DNA of 7,888 bases, taken from the NCBI GenBank assembly GCA_947474485.1, contig CANJJP010000063.1, forward strand, positions 1 to 7,888. Reading direction: 5' to 3'. Within the stretch, counting starts at the first letter, position 1. Each line of letters begins with the position of its first letter. Below the pieces are notes generated by a model. That model was not told the origin of the DNA, ran no database searches, and worked only from the letters and a program-made list of their open reading frames with translations. Position numbers and translations under genes: made by a program. Below, piece by piece: positions 1-7,359 of this stretch. This DNA is from Bacteroidota bacterium. GTDB taxonomy: Bacteria; Bacteroidota; Bacteroidia; B-17B0; Aurantibacillaceae.

Positions 1-2632
1 CAAAATTAAAATCCTTCACCTTTTTCTCACGTAACATAACTTTTGTTGCGTAGTTTACATACGGCTCATCATAAGCTTTTGCAATAAAAGGAACTGTTCT
101 ACTTGCACGTGGATTTGCTTCAATAATAAAAACAACTTCATCCTTAACTGCAAACTGAATATTTATTAATCCAACTGTTTTTAAAGCCACAGCAATTTTT
201 CTTGTGTGCGCTTCAATTTGTTGCATTACTTTTTCGCTTAAATCAAAAGGAGGTAACACTGCGTAACTATCACCACTATGAATGCCTGCAGGCTCAATGT
301 GTTCCATAATGCCAATGATGTAAACATCTTCGCCATCACAAATTGCATCTGCTTCTGCCTCTATTGCACCTTGCAAGAAATGATCTAATAAAACTTTATT
401 CTCAGGCAGATCGTTCAACAACTTTACAACGTGTTGTTCCAACTCTTCTTCATTAATTACAATTTTCATGCTTTGTCCACCTAATACATAACTAGGTCGA
501 ACTAACAATGGAAATCCAAGTTCACGTGATAATTTAATTGCTTCTTCAGCATCTTCAATTACACCAAACTTTGGATAAGGAATATCATTTGCTTTTAATA
601 AATTAGAGAAACTTCCTCTGTCTTCAGCTAAATCCAATGATTTAAAATCTGTTCCAATAATTTTGATTCCGTAACGCTCTAGTTTTTCTGCAAGCTTTAA
701 AGCAGTTTGTCCACCTAACTGAACAATAACTCCTTCAGGTTTTTCATGCAAAATGATATCGTAAATATGTTCCCAAAATACAGGCTCAAAATACAATTTA
801 TCTGCCGTACTAAAATCTGTAGAAACAGTTTCAGGATTACAGTTAATCATAATCGTTTCGTAACCACATTCTTTTGCAGCTAAAACGCCATGCACACAAC
901 TATAATCAAACTCAATACCTTGTCCAATACGATTTGGACCACTTCCTAAAATAATTACTTTCTTTTTATCCGAACGAACTGATTCGTTTTCATCTTCAAA
1001 AGTTGAATAATAATATGGTGTCTTCGCTTCAAACTCAGCTGCACAGGTATCTACTAATTTAAAAACACGTTTAATGTTTAAATCGTTACGCATGCGGTAA
1101 ACTTCACTTTCAAGGCAACGTAATAGATGTGCAATTTGTCTATCAGCATAACCTTTTTGTTTTGCTTCGTAAAGTAAATCACGAGAGATAGTGTGTAAAT
1201 GATGTTTAGAGATTTCATTTTCTAAAGCAATCATTTCCTCAATTTGCTCAAGGAACCACATATCAATACGCGTAAGCTTTTGTATTGTTTTAATTGAAAT
1301 TCCCAACTTCATTGCATCGTAAATCATAAACAAACGATTCCAACTTGGGCGCTCTAATGCAGTAAGTAATTCTTGTTGATTAGTGATTTCTTTTCCATCA
1401 GCACCTAAACCATTACGCTTAATCTCTAAACTCTGACAAGCCTTTTGTAATGCTTCTTGAAAACTTCTACCAATTCCCATTACCTCACCAACCGATTTCA
1501 TTTGGAAACCAAGTTCACGATTACATCCTTTAAACTTATCAAAGTTCCAACGAGGAATTTTTACAATAACGTAATCCAATGTTGGTTCAAAGTATGCAGA
1601 AGTTGATTTAGTAATTTGATTTATTAATTCATCTAAAGTGTAACCAATTGCCAACTTAGAAGCAATTTTAGCAATAGGATAACCTGTTGCTTTACTCGCT
1701 AATGCAGATGAACGAGACACACGTGGATTAATTTCGATTGCAATAATATCTTCACTTACATCAGGGTTAACAGCAAACTGCACGTTACATCCACCAGAGA
1801 AATTACCAATTGAACGCATCATTTTGATTGCAGTAGTACGCATAATTTGATACGTACTATCACTTAATGTTTGTGCAGGAGCAACAGTGATACTATCGCC
1901 AGTGTGCACACCCATTGGGTCAAAATTTTCGATAGAGCAAATGATAACAACATTATCATTATGATCGCGCAACAATTCTAACTCATATTCTTTCCAACCT
2001 AAAACTGCCTTATCAATTAATACCTCATGTATTGGAGAAGTTTGTAAACCTCTATTTAATAATGCATCAAAATCTTCTTTGTGATATACAACACTTCCAC
2101 CGCTACCACCTAAAGTAAATGAAGGGCGAATTACCAATGGAAATCCAAATTCTTGTGCAACTGACTTTCCTTCTAAAAATGATTTTGCAATACGAGAAGG
2201 CGCCATTGCAACACCAATTTCTTCCATACGAGCTCTAAATAAATCACGGTCTTCTGTAACTTTTATCGCTTCAATATCAACACCAATCATACGAACTCCG
2301 TATTTTTTCCAAATACCTAAGTCGTCGCATTTCATTGCTAAATTTAATCCTGTTTGTCCACCCATTGTTGGCAATACAGCATCAATTTTTTGTTCTTCTA
2401 AAATCTTAACGATTGATTTAACTTCTAAAGGCAGCAAATACACATTATCTGCAGTTACCTTATCCGTCATAATTGTTGCTGGATTGGAGTTAATTAAACT
2501 TACTTCGATACCTTCTTCCTTCAAACTTCTTGCAGCTTGAGAACCTGAGTAGTCAAATTCGCAGGCTTGACCGATAATAATCGGGCCACTACCAATAATT
2601 AATACGTGTTTTATCGAATTGTCTTTGGGCAT
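1..2632 (-). CDS. carB: Carbamoyl-phosphate synthase large chain (partial, C-terminus beyond the left edge)
   Basis: CarB makes carbamoyl phosphate from bicarbonate, two ATP and ammonia passed from the CarA glutaminase, feeding pyrimidine and arginine synthesis in the cytoplasm. I read 877 codons from ATG 2632-2630 to the left edge with no stop. Both homologous synthetase halves are visible. The first half opens with an IGSGPIIIGQ nucleotide-fold motif near residue 11, has RPSFTLGGSGG at residue 169 and EINPR at 300. The second opens with ILGSGPNRIGQG near 560, has RPSYVLGGQSM at 712 and EANPR at 838. These positions match the E. coli protein within about three residues, so the ATP-grasp catalytic residues appear intact. 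The visible part stops close to the end of the second ATP-grasp domain. Whether the C-terminal MGS-like allosteric domain is present, or missing as I recall for the roughly 940-950-residue forms in some Bacteroidota, cannot be seen. carA is not in the window. The gene is divergent from the phosphatase gene. Confidence 0.97.
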   Translation of the reverse strand, partial: MPKDNSIKHVLIIGSGPIIIGQACEFDYSGSQAARSLKEEGIEVSLINSNPATIMTDKVTADNVYLLPLEVKSIVKILEEQKIDAVLPTMGGQTGLNLAMKCDDLGIWKKYGVRMIGVDIEAIKVTEDRDLFRARMEEIGVAMAPSRIAKSFLEGKSVAQEFGFPLVIRPSFTLGGSGGSVVYHKEDFDALLNRGLQTSPIHEVLIDKAVLGWKEYELELLRDHNDNVVIICSIENFDPMGVHTGDSITVAPAQTLSDSTYQIMRTTAIKMMRSIGNFSGGCNVQFAVNPDVSEDIIAIEINPRVSRSSALASKATGYPIAKIASKLAIGYTLDELINQITKSTSAYFEPTLDYVIVKIPRWNFDKFKGCNRELGFQMKSVGEVMGIGRSFQEALQKACQSLEIKRNGLGADGKEITNQQELLTALERPSWNRLFMIYDAMKLGISIKTIQKLTRIDMWFLEQIEEMIALENEISKHHLHTISRDLLYEAKQKGYADRQIAHLLRCLESEVYRMRNDLNIKRVFKLVDTCAAEFEAKTPYYYSTFEDENESVRSDKKKVIILGSGPNRIGQGIEFDYSCVHGVLAAKECGYETIMINCNPETVSTDFSTADKLYFEPVFWEHIYDIILHEKPEGVIVQLGGQTALKLAEKLERYGIKIIGTDFKSLDLAEDRGSFSNLLKANDIPYPKFGVIEDAEEAIKLSRELGFPLLVRPSYVLGGQSMKIVINEEELEQHVVKLLNDLPENKVLLDHFLQGAIEAEADAICDGEDVYIIGIMEHIEPAGIHSGDSYAVLPPFDLSEKVMQQIEAHTRKIAVALKTVGLINIQFAVKDEVVFIIEANPRASRTVPFIAKAYDEPYVNYATKVMLREKKVKDFNF

Positions 2633-2638
2633 ATAGAA

Positions 2639-2642
2639 CCTT
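2639..2642 (-). promoter_or_regulatory. Putative ribosome binding site of carB
   Basis: On the minus strand the sequence reads AAGG, then six bases, then the carB ATG. This is a short Shine-Dalgarno-like match at a normal distance, and it supports the chosen start, which also coincides with the expected CarB N-terminus. Bacteroidota often do without such sites, so the match could be incidental. Confidence 0.45.
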
Positions 2643-2746
2643 ATTATAAAAATTTCGTAAAAGTAACTTAATGTAATGAGAATATGGCTGAATGTCGAAA
2701 TTTTGTTGAAATTAAAAAATTAATAAAAAGCCCTGTTTATCAGTAG

Positions 2747-2839
2747 AATAATTTAAATTTAACAATCATTTATAAGGAAGAAACATATACTTATCTAACT
2801 AAAGAGCAAATCAACTCACTTAGCCGAGAATCATGGCAA
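2747..2839 (+). other. Probable N-terminal coding extension of the phosphatase gene, without a standard start codon
   Basis: These 31 codons are in frame with the downstream gene and contain no stop. Their last part translates to LTKEQINSLSRESWQLRR, which looks like the first helix of a TPR. It would complete the otherwise half-repeat at the start of the downstream protein (FDVSSAVEMAKEALLHAKK). The stretch has no in-frame ATG, GTG or TTG before the TTG at 2840. Only ATC (2765) and ATT (2768) could act as rare starts. A good AAGGAAG purine stretch at 2774-2780 has no start codon in this frame at the right distance. Immediately upstream is an in-frame TAG (2744-2746), preceded by an open stretch back to ATG 2684. 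The explanation could be a rare start codon, an amber mutation, a sequencing error, or chance resemblance. Confidence 0.45.
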
Positions 2840-4522
2840 TTGAGGCGATTTGATGTTTCCAGTGCTGTAGAAATGGCCAAAGAAGCTCTTTTACACGCTA
2901 AAAAAATCAATTATTCAGAAGGTGAAGCCTACGCACAGCGTACTTTAGGAGTTTGTCACCTAGTTTTAGAACAATATAGATACGCTGTTCCCGAATTGGA
3001 GAATGCAAAACAGCTTTTTTTACGAAGCCAAAATTTTAAAGCCGCAAGCTCTTGTTATCGTCATATTGGTAATGTTTATACCCAAACTGCCATTTATGAC
3101 AAAGCAAAAGAAACCTACGAAAGAGCAATTGATTTTGCCTTAAAGGCAGGAAACGAGCGATACGTGACTTATGCAAAAGTAAATTTAGGCTTAGTAGAAT
3201 TTTTATTAGGAAATTATGCAAATGCAATAGCTGTTTTGCAACAAACACTTGATATTATTGAGCGTTACAATGACAAGTTAGCGCTTGCTGAAGTATGTTT
3301 TAATATCGGGAATAATTATTTGCAACTAAATAATACAGAGAAAGCACAAGAGTATTTGAGCAAGTCATTATTCTTATCTAAAGAACTTGACTATTTAAAA
3401 GGCGTTTCGCAAACGTATACCATTTTAGGTTCTTTATACTTTAAAAAAGGCGATAAAGACAATGCCTTAAAATACATGCACGAAGGTTTGGCTTCCGCAC
3501 TTGAGCTAAATGAAAAAAGAATAATAAGTGACACTTATAAATCATTAGCTGAAGTATATAAATCAATTGGTGATTTTGAAAAAGCTTTAGAATGTTTTGA
3601 GTTGTATGACGAAACAAGAAAGAAACTTCAGTTCCACGAAAACAGCTCTTTAGTTGATTCTTTTAAAGGCGAATTAGATGTTGAGAAATCAGCGCGTGAA
3701 GTTGTTGAAGTTAAAAATGTGGAGTTAGAATATGCATACGAATTAATTAAAACAAAAAACAAAGACATTACTGATAGCTTAAAATATGCGCGTCATATTC
3801 AGCAAGCATTATTGCCGCCAGAAAGTTTTATTGCAGAGCATCTTCACGATTATTTTGTGTTTTATCAACCGCGCGAAATTGTAAGTGGTGACTTTTATTG
3901 GTTCAATCAAAAAAATGGCTTATCTTATTTTGCAGCGGTAGACTGCACTGGACATGGGGTTCCTGGTGCATTTATATCGATTGTGAGTTGCAATTGTTTG
4001 TATCAAGCTTTTAAAGAACAAGATTATACAGATGCAGGAAAAATGTTAGATAGAGTACACGAACTATTTAATATGATGATTACCCAAACCTACGAGGAAT
4101 CGGCAGTGAAAGATGGAATGGATATTTCTTTATGCATCATAGACACAAACACACATAAAATTAATTTCGCTGGAGCAAATCACAATTTATATTTAGCCCG
4201 TGAGGGTGAATTAGTAGAACACAAAGGTGATAAAAACTCCATCGGTGTTTTTGTTGGGGACGAAATAAAAAACTTTACTTCTTTCGATATACAAGCACAA
4301 TCCGATGACTGTATATACATGTTTAGCGATGGTTATGCTGACCAGTTTGGTGGGGAAAACGGCGAATCAAAATACTTTAGAAAACGATTAAAAAAATACC
4401 TTGCAAGCATTTCTCATATAGGGATGGAAGAACAAAGAAATCTTCTTAAAAAAGACTTTAATGAGTGGAAAGGTAATTTTGAGCAAATTGATGATGTAAT
4501 GGTTATTGGCATTAAGTTTTAA
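2840..4522 (+). CDS. TPR-coiled coil-SpoIIE/PP2C family serine phosphatase
   Basis: This is a predicted cytoplasmic metal-dependent serine/threonine phosphatase of the SpoIIE/RsbU (PP2C) type with a TPR input module. From TTG 2840 it has 560 residues. Residues 1-20 look like a partial TPR, followed by about six TPRs at 30-62, 70-103, 108-142, 148-182, 188-222 and 228-262. A charged, probably coiled-coil linker covers 270-315, and the phosphatase domain runs from about 316 to 560. Likely metal ligands are D351 (SGDFYW), D368 (AVDCTGHG), D428, D497 (FSDG) and D551/D552 (DDVMVIG), so the active site seems complete. There is no signal peptide or membrane segment. Family members usually dephosphorylate an STAS anti-sigma antagonist; no such partner, kinase or sigma factor lies in the window, so the substrate is unknown. 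The start is uncertain: TTG 2840 is the first standard codon of the open frame, ATG 2873 would cut into the first helix, and protein-like sequence continues upstream. Confidence 0.9.
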   Translation: MRRFDVSSAVEMAKEALLHAKKINYSEGEAYAQRTLGVCHLVLEQYRYAVPELENAKQLFLRSQNFKAASSCYRHIGNVYTQTAIYDKAKETYERAIDFALKAGNERYVTYAKVNLGLVEFLLGNYANAIAVLQQTLDIIERYNDKLALAEVCFNIGNNYLQLNNTEKAQEYLSKSLFLSKELDYLKGVSQTYTILGSLYFKKGDKDNALKYMHEGLASALELNEKRIISDTYKSLAEVYKSIGDFEKALECFELYDETRKKLQFHENSSLVDSFKGELDVEKSAREVVEVKNVELEYAYELIKTKNKDITDSLKYARHIQQALLPPESFIAEHLHDYFVFYQPREIVSGDFYWFNQKNGLSYFAAVDCTGHGVPGAFISIVSCNCLYQAFKEQDYTDAGKMLDRVHELFNMMITQTYEESAVKDGMDISLCIIDTNTHKINFAGANHNLYLAREGELVEHKGDKNSIGVFVGDEIKNFTSFDIQAQSDDCIYMFSDGYADQFGGENGESKYFRKRLKKYLASISHIGMEEQRNLLKKDFNEWKGNFEQIDDVMVIGIKF

Positions 4523-4580
4523 CACTTATTACAATAAGATTTAAATCTATTTCGTTAATCACTCATTTGTTATAATTTCT

Positions 4581-4588
4581 TATCTTTA
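4581..4588 (+). promoter_or_regulatory. Possible Bacteroidota-type -7 promoter element before the PASTA gene
   Basis: TATCTTTA matches seven of eight positions of the Bacteroidota -7 consensus TAnnTTTG, counting the two free positions. It lies 22 bases before the PASTA ATG, which would give a short leader. A TTTG at 4566-4569 is too close (11 bases) to be the usual -33 element, and no other good -33 was found. It would drive the PASTA-T9SS-rluD cluster. The rest of the 4523-4610 gap is very AT-rich with no Shine-Dalgarno site. Confidence 0.3.
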
Positions 4589-4610
4589 TCCTTTATTATA
4601 TTATTTTATT

Positions 4611-5420
4611 ATGAAGGATTTTTTGGGGTTTTTACGCACAAAAACTTTTTTTGTACATTTTACTTTAGCCTCAATAAGTGCTCTGCTTATTTTATGGATA
4701 GCGTTTAAAATGATGGGTGTTTATACTGACCATGGTGATATAGTTACTGTGCCTGATTTCGTTGGTAAAAACATTTCAAGTCTAGATGATTTTGTTGAAG
4801 ACAAAAACATCAACTATCGCATTATCGACTCCATCTACAGTCCCGAAGAAAAGCCAGGAGTTGTGTTAAGTCAGGACCCTATAAAAGATGAAAGTGTTAA
4901 GAAAAACAGAACTATTTATCTTTATGTTACTTCCGTTCTGCCTCCGCAAATTACCATGCCTAAACTGGTTGACCGCTCTTTACGACAAGCAACTGCAATG
5001 ATTGAAAGCTACGGACTTAAAGTTGGTAAAACAAAATTTGTGGCTGACCCTTGTTCAAATTGCATATTAAAGCAGCAAGTTGAAGGTAAAGATATTGAAC
5101 CCGGAACTCCAATTAAAAAAGGTACCGTAATTAATCTTGTTGTCGGAAAAGGCTCAAGTGGAAGCGAACAGGTTGCAGTAATTAATGTAACTGGAATTAC
5201 TTATTGCGAAGCAAAATCAAAACTATCTGCAAATGGATTAAGTATTGGAGCCATTATTTTAGACGCTGCAATAAAAGACACTTGTTCTGCGTTTGTTTAT
5301 CGTCAATCACCCAAAAGTGGTAATGAAGCAACTGTTACTATGGGAGCAAGTATTGACTTATACATTACAACTGATAAATCAAAATTGGAATCCAATTCAA
5401 TACTAGATGACAATGAATAA
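4611..5420 (+). CDS. Membrane-anchored protein with three PASTA domains
   Basis: The protein has 269 residues. A short cytoplasmic N-terminus (1-12, with several lysines and an arginine) leads into one membrane helix at about 13-36, and the rest is predicted to lie in the periplasm. Three PASTA repeats follow: about 44-108 (opening TVPDFVGKN), 114-179 (TMPKLVDRS) and 187-254 (INVTGITYC, lacking the usual proline). Each ends in a beta strand such as IYLYVTS, INLVVGK or IDLYITT. In Gram-positive bacteria PASTA repeats on PknB-type kinases and penicillin-binding proteins sense cell-wall fragments; here there is no kinase or transpeptidase domain, so ligand binding or a cell-wall scaffold role is only inferred. 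Four cysteines stand in the periplasmic part: C148 and C151 (PCSNC) in repeat 2, and C199 and C225 in repeat 3. ATG 4611 is a natural start because the membrane helix follows directly. It is the first gene of the cluster, and its end overlaps the T9SS gene. I recall PASTA proteins lying beside rluD in other Bacteroidota. Confidence 0.93.
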   Translation: MKDFLGFLRTKTFFVHFTLASISALLILWIAFKMMGVYTDHGDIVTVPDFVGKNISSLDDFVEDKNINYRIIDSIYSPEEKPGVVLSQDPIKDESVKKNRTIYLYVTSVLPPQITMPKLVDRSLRQATAMIESYGLKVGKTKFVADPCSNCILKQQVEGKDIEPGTPIKKGTVINLVVGKGSSGSEQVAVINVTGITYCEAKSKLSANGLSIGAIILDAAIKDTCSAFVYRQSPKSGNEATVTMGASIDLYITTDKSKLESNSILDDNE

Positions 5421-7359
5421 AATTAAAATCGTATTTGTTTATGTTTTTTTGTTTTTCATGAATTTCGTGAATGCACAAAAAGACACTTTGTTGCCTTTAA
5501 TTTATAATCCGGCAATTACATCACAAGGTATAAATACTCAAGCAAATGAAAGAGTTTTTACACTAGGTGGAGATACACTTGAGCTTCCTTTTATTGATGA
5601 TTTTTCGGCACTTGGTCCTTATCCTAACATGAATAAATGGATGCCAGTATCTAATTCTGTTTTTGTAAATCGTACTTACGGTAGAAATCCTCCTACACTT
5701 GGTGTTGCAACATTTGATGGATTAAAATCTAATGGTTATCCATACAAACCACTCGTTAACAGCGGGGCAAGTAATGCCGATACATTAACCTCTAAATTTA
5801 TTCGCCTAGATTCTATAACATTTCCTCCAGTTGCAATTACACCAGCTGATAGCGTTTATTTTAGTTTCAATTATCAACCAAAAGGATTTGGACACACTCC
5901 ATTAAACACTCACACATTGCTTTTGGATTTCTATAATCCAACAACACAATCTTGGTCAACCGTTTTAACGCTTTCACGTACAGGAAATTCAGCAAAGGAT
6001 TCAACTTTTACTCGTGTTATGATTCCAATTAAAGATGCAAACTATTTTAAAAAACAATTTCAGTTTAGATTTAGAAATAAAAATACTGCTTGTGGAAGTG
6101 TAAATCATTGGCACATTGATAATATTTATTTAGGAAAGGATAGAGGGAAAACCGACACTAGCTCAACTGACCTTGCCTATGTGTATCAAGCGCAAACTTT
6201 ATTAGAAAAATACACATCAATGCCCTTTAATCAATACACTGGGGCAACTCAAATGGCAAACAACTCTTACCTAACAATAAGAAATAATGATCGCTTCACT
6301 ACCAATTTTACAGGTTTTATGGGTATTACCGATAATTTAGGGTCAAGCGTTTTATACGATACTACAGGATCGGATAATGCTTTACCGTTTGCGACTAATG
6401 GCTACGTTAGTAATCCTGATATTATTGATTTTATGAATTCAACCGTTAGTTCCGATATTAGTAATTTCAGTTACAACAATGGAAACCCTTTAAGCGATAG
6501 CATAACCTATTTTGTAAAACATTTTATGCGCACATCTGGGAGCGACAGAATAAAATCAAATGACACCTTAGTGTATGAACAAAAATTTCACAACTACTTT
6601 TCTTACGACGATGGAACCGCTGAATTAGCTTGGGGTTTGCAAGGCACATTTGGTGCAGAAGCAGCCGTGCAATTTAACATGGCCAACCTAGACACATTGC
6701 GTGCAGTTGATGTGTTTTTTAATCCAGTAAGCAGTATAATGTCTATTTCAACACTAACATTTGGACTACGTGTTTGGAATGATGGAGGTGGTGTTCCTGG
6801 TTCATACCTATACGATGATAATAACAGCACTGCACGAAATCCAACTTACTTACCTTGGGGCAATAATGTTTTTGTAAGATATTATTTAAACTACCCACTC
6901 ATAATGAATGCGGGAACATTTTACGTGGGTATGAAACAAGACGACCAACAAATACTAAATGTAGGTTTTGATCAAAACACCAATACACAATCAAAATTAT
7001 TTTACAACACCAATGGCACCTGGGCAAATTCATCTTTCAAGGGTTCATTAATGATTCGCCCAGTTTTTGGCGATTCGCTTTGGGCGGCAACAGGCGTTAA
7101 GGATATAAATGAAAAAACTCAATCAGCTTACGTTTATCCTAACCCTGCAGCTAACGAAATAAACATATTCGTTAATAATGCAAAAGATGAAATAATAAAC
7201 ATCGAAATTATTGATGCAATGGGTAAAACTATTTTACGTAAAAACAATTGCAGCACTTCAAGCATTTCTGTTACTGAATTAGAAGCTGGTTTTTATTTTA
7301 CACGCATTTATTCAAACAATAAATTAATATCCACAAACAAACTAATCATTTCAAAATAG
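5407..7359 (+). CDS. Secreted protein with type IX secretion C-terminal sorting domain, function unknown
   Basis: The 650-residue product starts with a Sec signal peptide: lysines at 5 and 7, a hydrophobic core at 8-20 and a likely cleavage after A23 (VNA/Q). The last 75 residues or so (from VYPNPAANE at 576) match the type A T9SS sorting domain, with a PNP motif, a DAMGK turn (603-607), an ELEAGFYFTRI segment and a terminal lysine. The protein should therefore cross the inner membrane by Sec and the outer membrane by T9SS, to be attached to the surface or released. Between these lie a segment with an FIDDFS motif (62-67) ending near HWHIDNIYLG (234-243), resembling a jelly-roll adhesion fold, and a second segment from YDDGTAELAWG (400) to about 556, also beta-rich. 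No catalytic motif was recognised, so adhesion or surface binding is a guess. ATG 5407 overlaps the PASTA gene by 14 bases; ATG 5413 (residue 3) would overlap by 8 and gives an equally good signal peptide. No Shine-Dalgarno site is seen, suggesting coupling. Confidence 0.92.
   Translation: MTMNKIKIVFVYVFLFFMNFVNAQKDTLLPLIYNPAITSQGINTQANERVFTLGGDTLELPFIDDFSALGPYPNMNKWMPVSNSVFVNRTYGRNPPTLGVATFDGLKSNGYPYKPLVNSGASNADTLTSKFIRLDSITFPPVAITPADSVYFSFNYQPKGFGHTPLNTHTLLLDFYNPTTQSWSTVLTLSRTGNSAKDSTFTRVMIPIKDANYFKKQFQFRFRNKNTACGSVNHWHIDNIYLGKDRGKTDTSSTDLAYVYQAQTLLEKYTSMPFNQYTGATQMANNSYLTIRNNDRFTTNFTGFMGITDNLGSSVLYDTTGSDNALPFATNGYVSNPDIIDFMNSTVSSDISNFSYNNGNPLSDSITYFVKHFMRTSGSDRIKSNDTLVYEQKFHNYFSYDDGTAELAWGLQGTFGAEAAVQFNMANLDTLRAVDVFFNPVSSIMSISTLTFGLRVWNDGGGVPGSYLYDDNNSTARNPTYLPWGNNVFVRYYLNYPLIMNAGTFYVGMKQDDQQILNVGFDQNTNTQSKLFYNTNGTWANSSFKGSLMIRPVFGDSLWAATGVKDINEKTQSAYVYPNPAANEINIFVNNAKDEIINIEIIDAMGKTILRKNNCSTSSISVTELEAGFYFTRIYSNNKLISTNKLIISK

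Larger units (their letters stand above)
2633..2839. other. Divergent gap between carB and the phosphatase gene
   Basis: This 207-base gap should carry the promoters of both divergent genes. On the minus strand a TACTTTTA stretch about 30 bases before carB loosely resembles the Bacteroidota -7 element (TAnnTTTG), but I find no convincing -33 TTG at the usual spacing. For the plus strand I see no promoter good enough to call. The right half (2747-2839) is open in the frame of the downstream gene and reads like protein. I found no tRNA, strong hairpin or riboswitch-like structure. In particular, no pyrimidine- or arginine-responsive leader is evident before carB. Confidence 0.5.

Noticed and set aside
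2684..2746. 20-codon open frame from ATG 2684 to TAG 2744 as an independent leader peptide gene
   Set aside because: It has no run of regulatory codons, no nearby attenuator-like hairpins and no clear ribosome binding site. It is reported only for its bearing on the downstream start.
2833..2853. ATG 2833 as the phosphatase start
   Set aside because: This ATG is in another frame and meets TGA after six codons, so it cannot begin the phosphatase without a frameshift.
3036..3248. 70-codon minus-strand open frame inside the phosphatase gene
   Set aside because: It lies fully opposite a well-supported TPR coding region and its translation is leucine/arginine-rich without recognisable features, as expected for an antisense shadow.
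4525..4538. Small inverted repeat CTTATT/AATAAG just after the phosphatase stop, as a terminator
   Set aside because: The stem is only five or six A/T-rich pairs with a two- to four-base loop, and no clear U-tract follows. It is too weak to call a terminator in such AT-rich DNA.
6603..6830. 75-codon minus-strand open frame inside the T9SS gene
   Set aside because: It is antisense to a clear secreted-protein gene, with low-complexity serine/proline content and no recognised domain.
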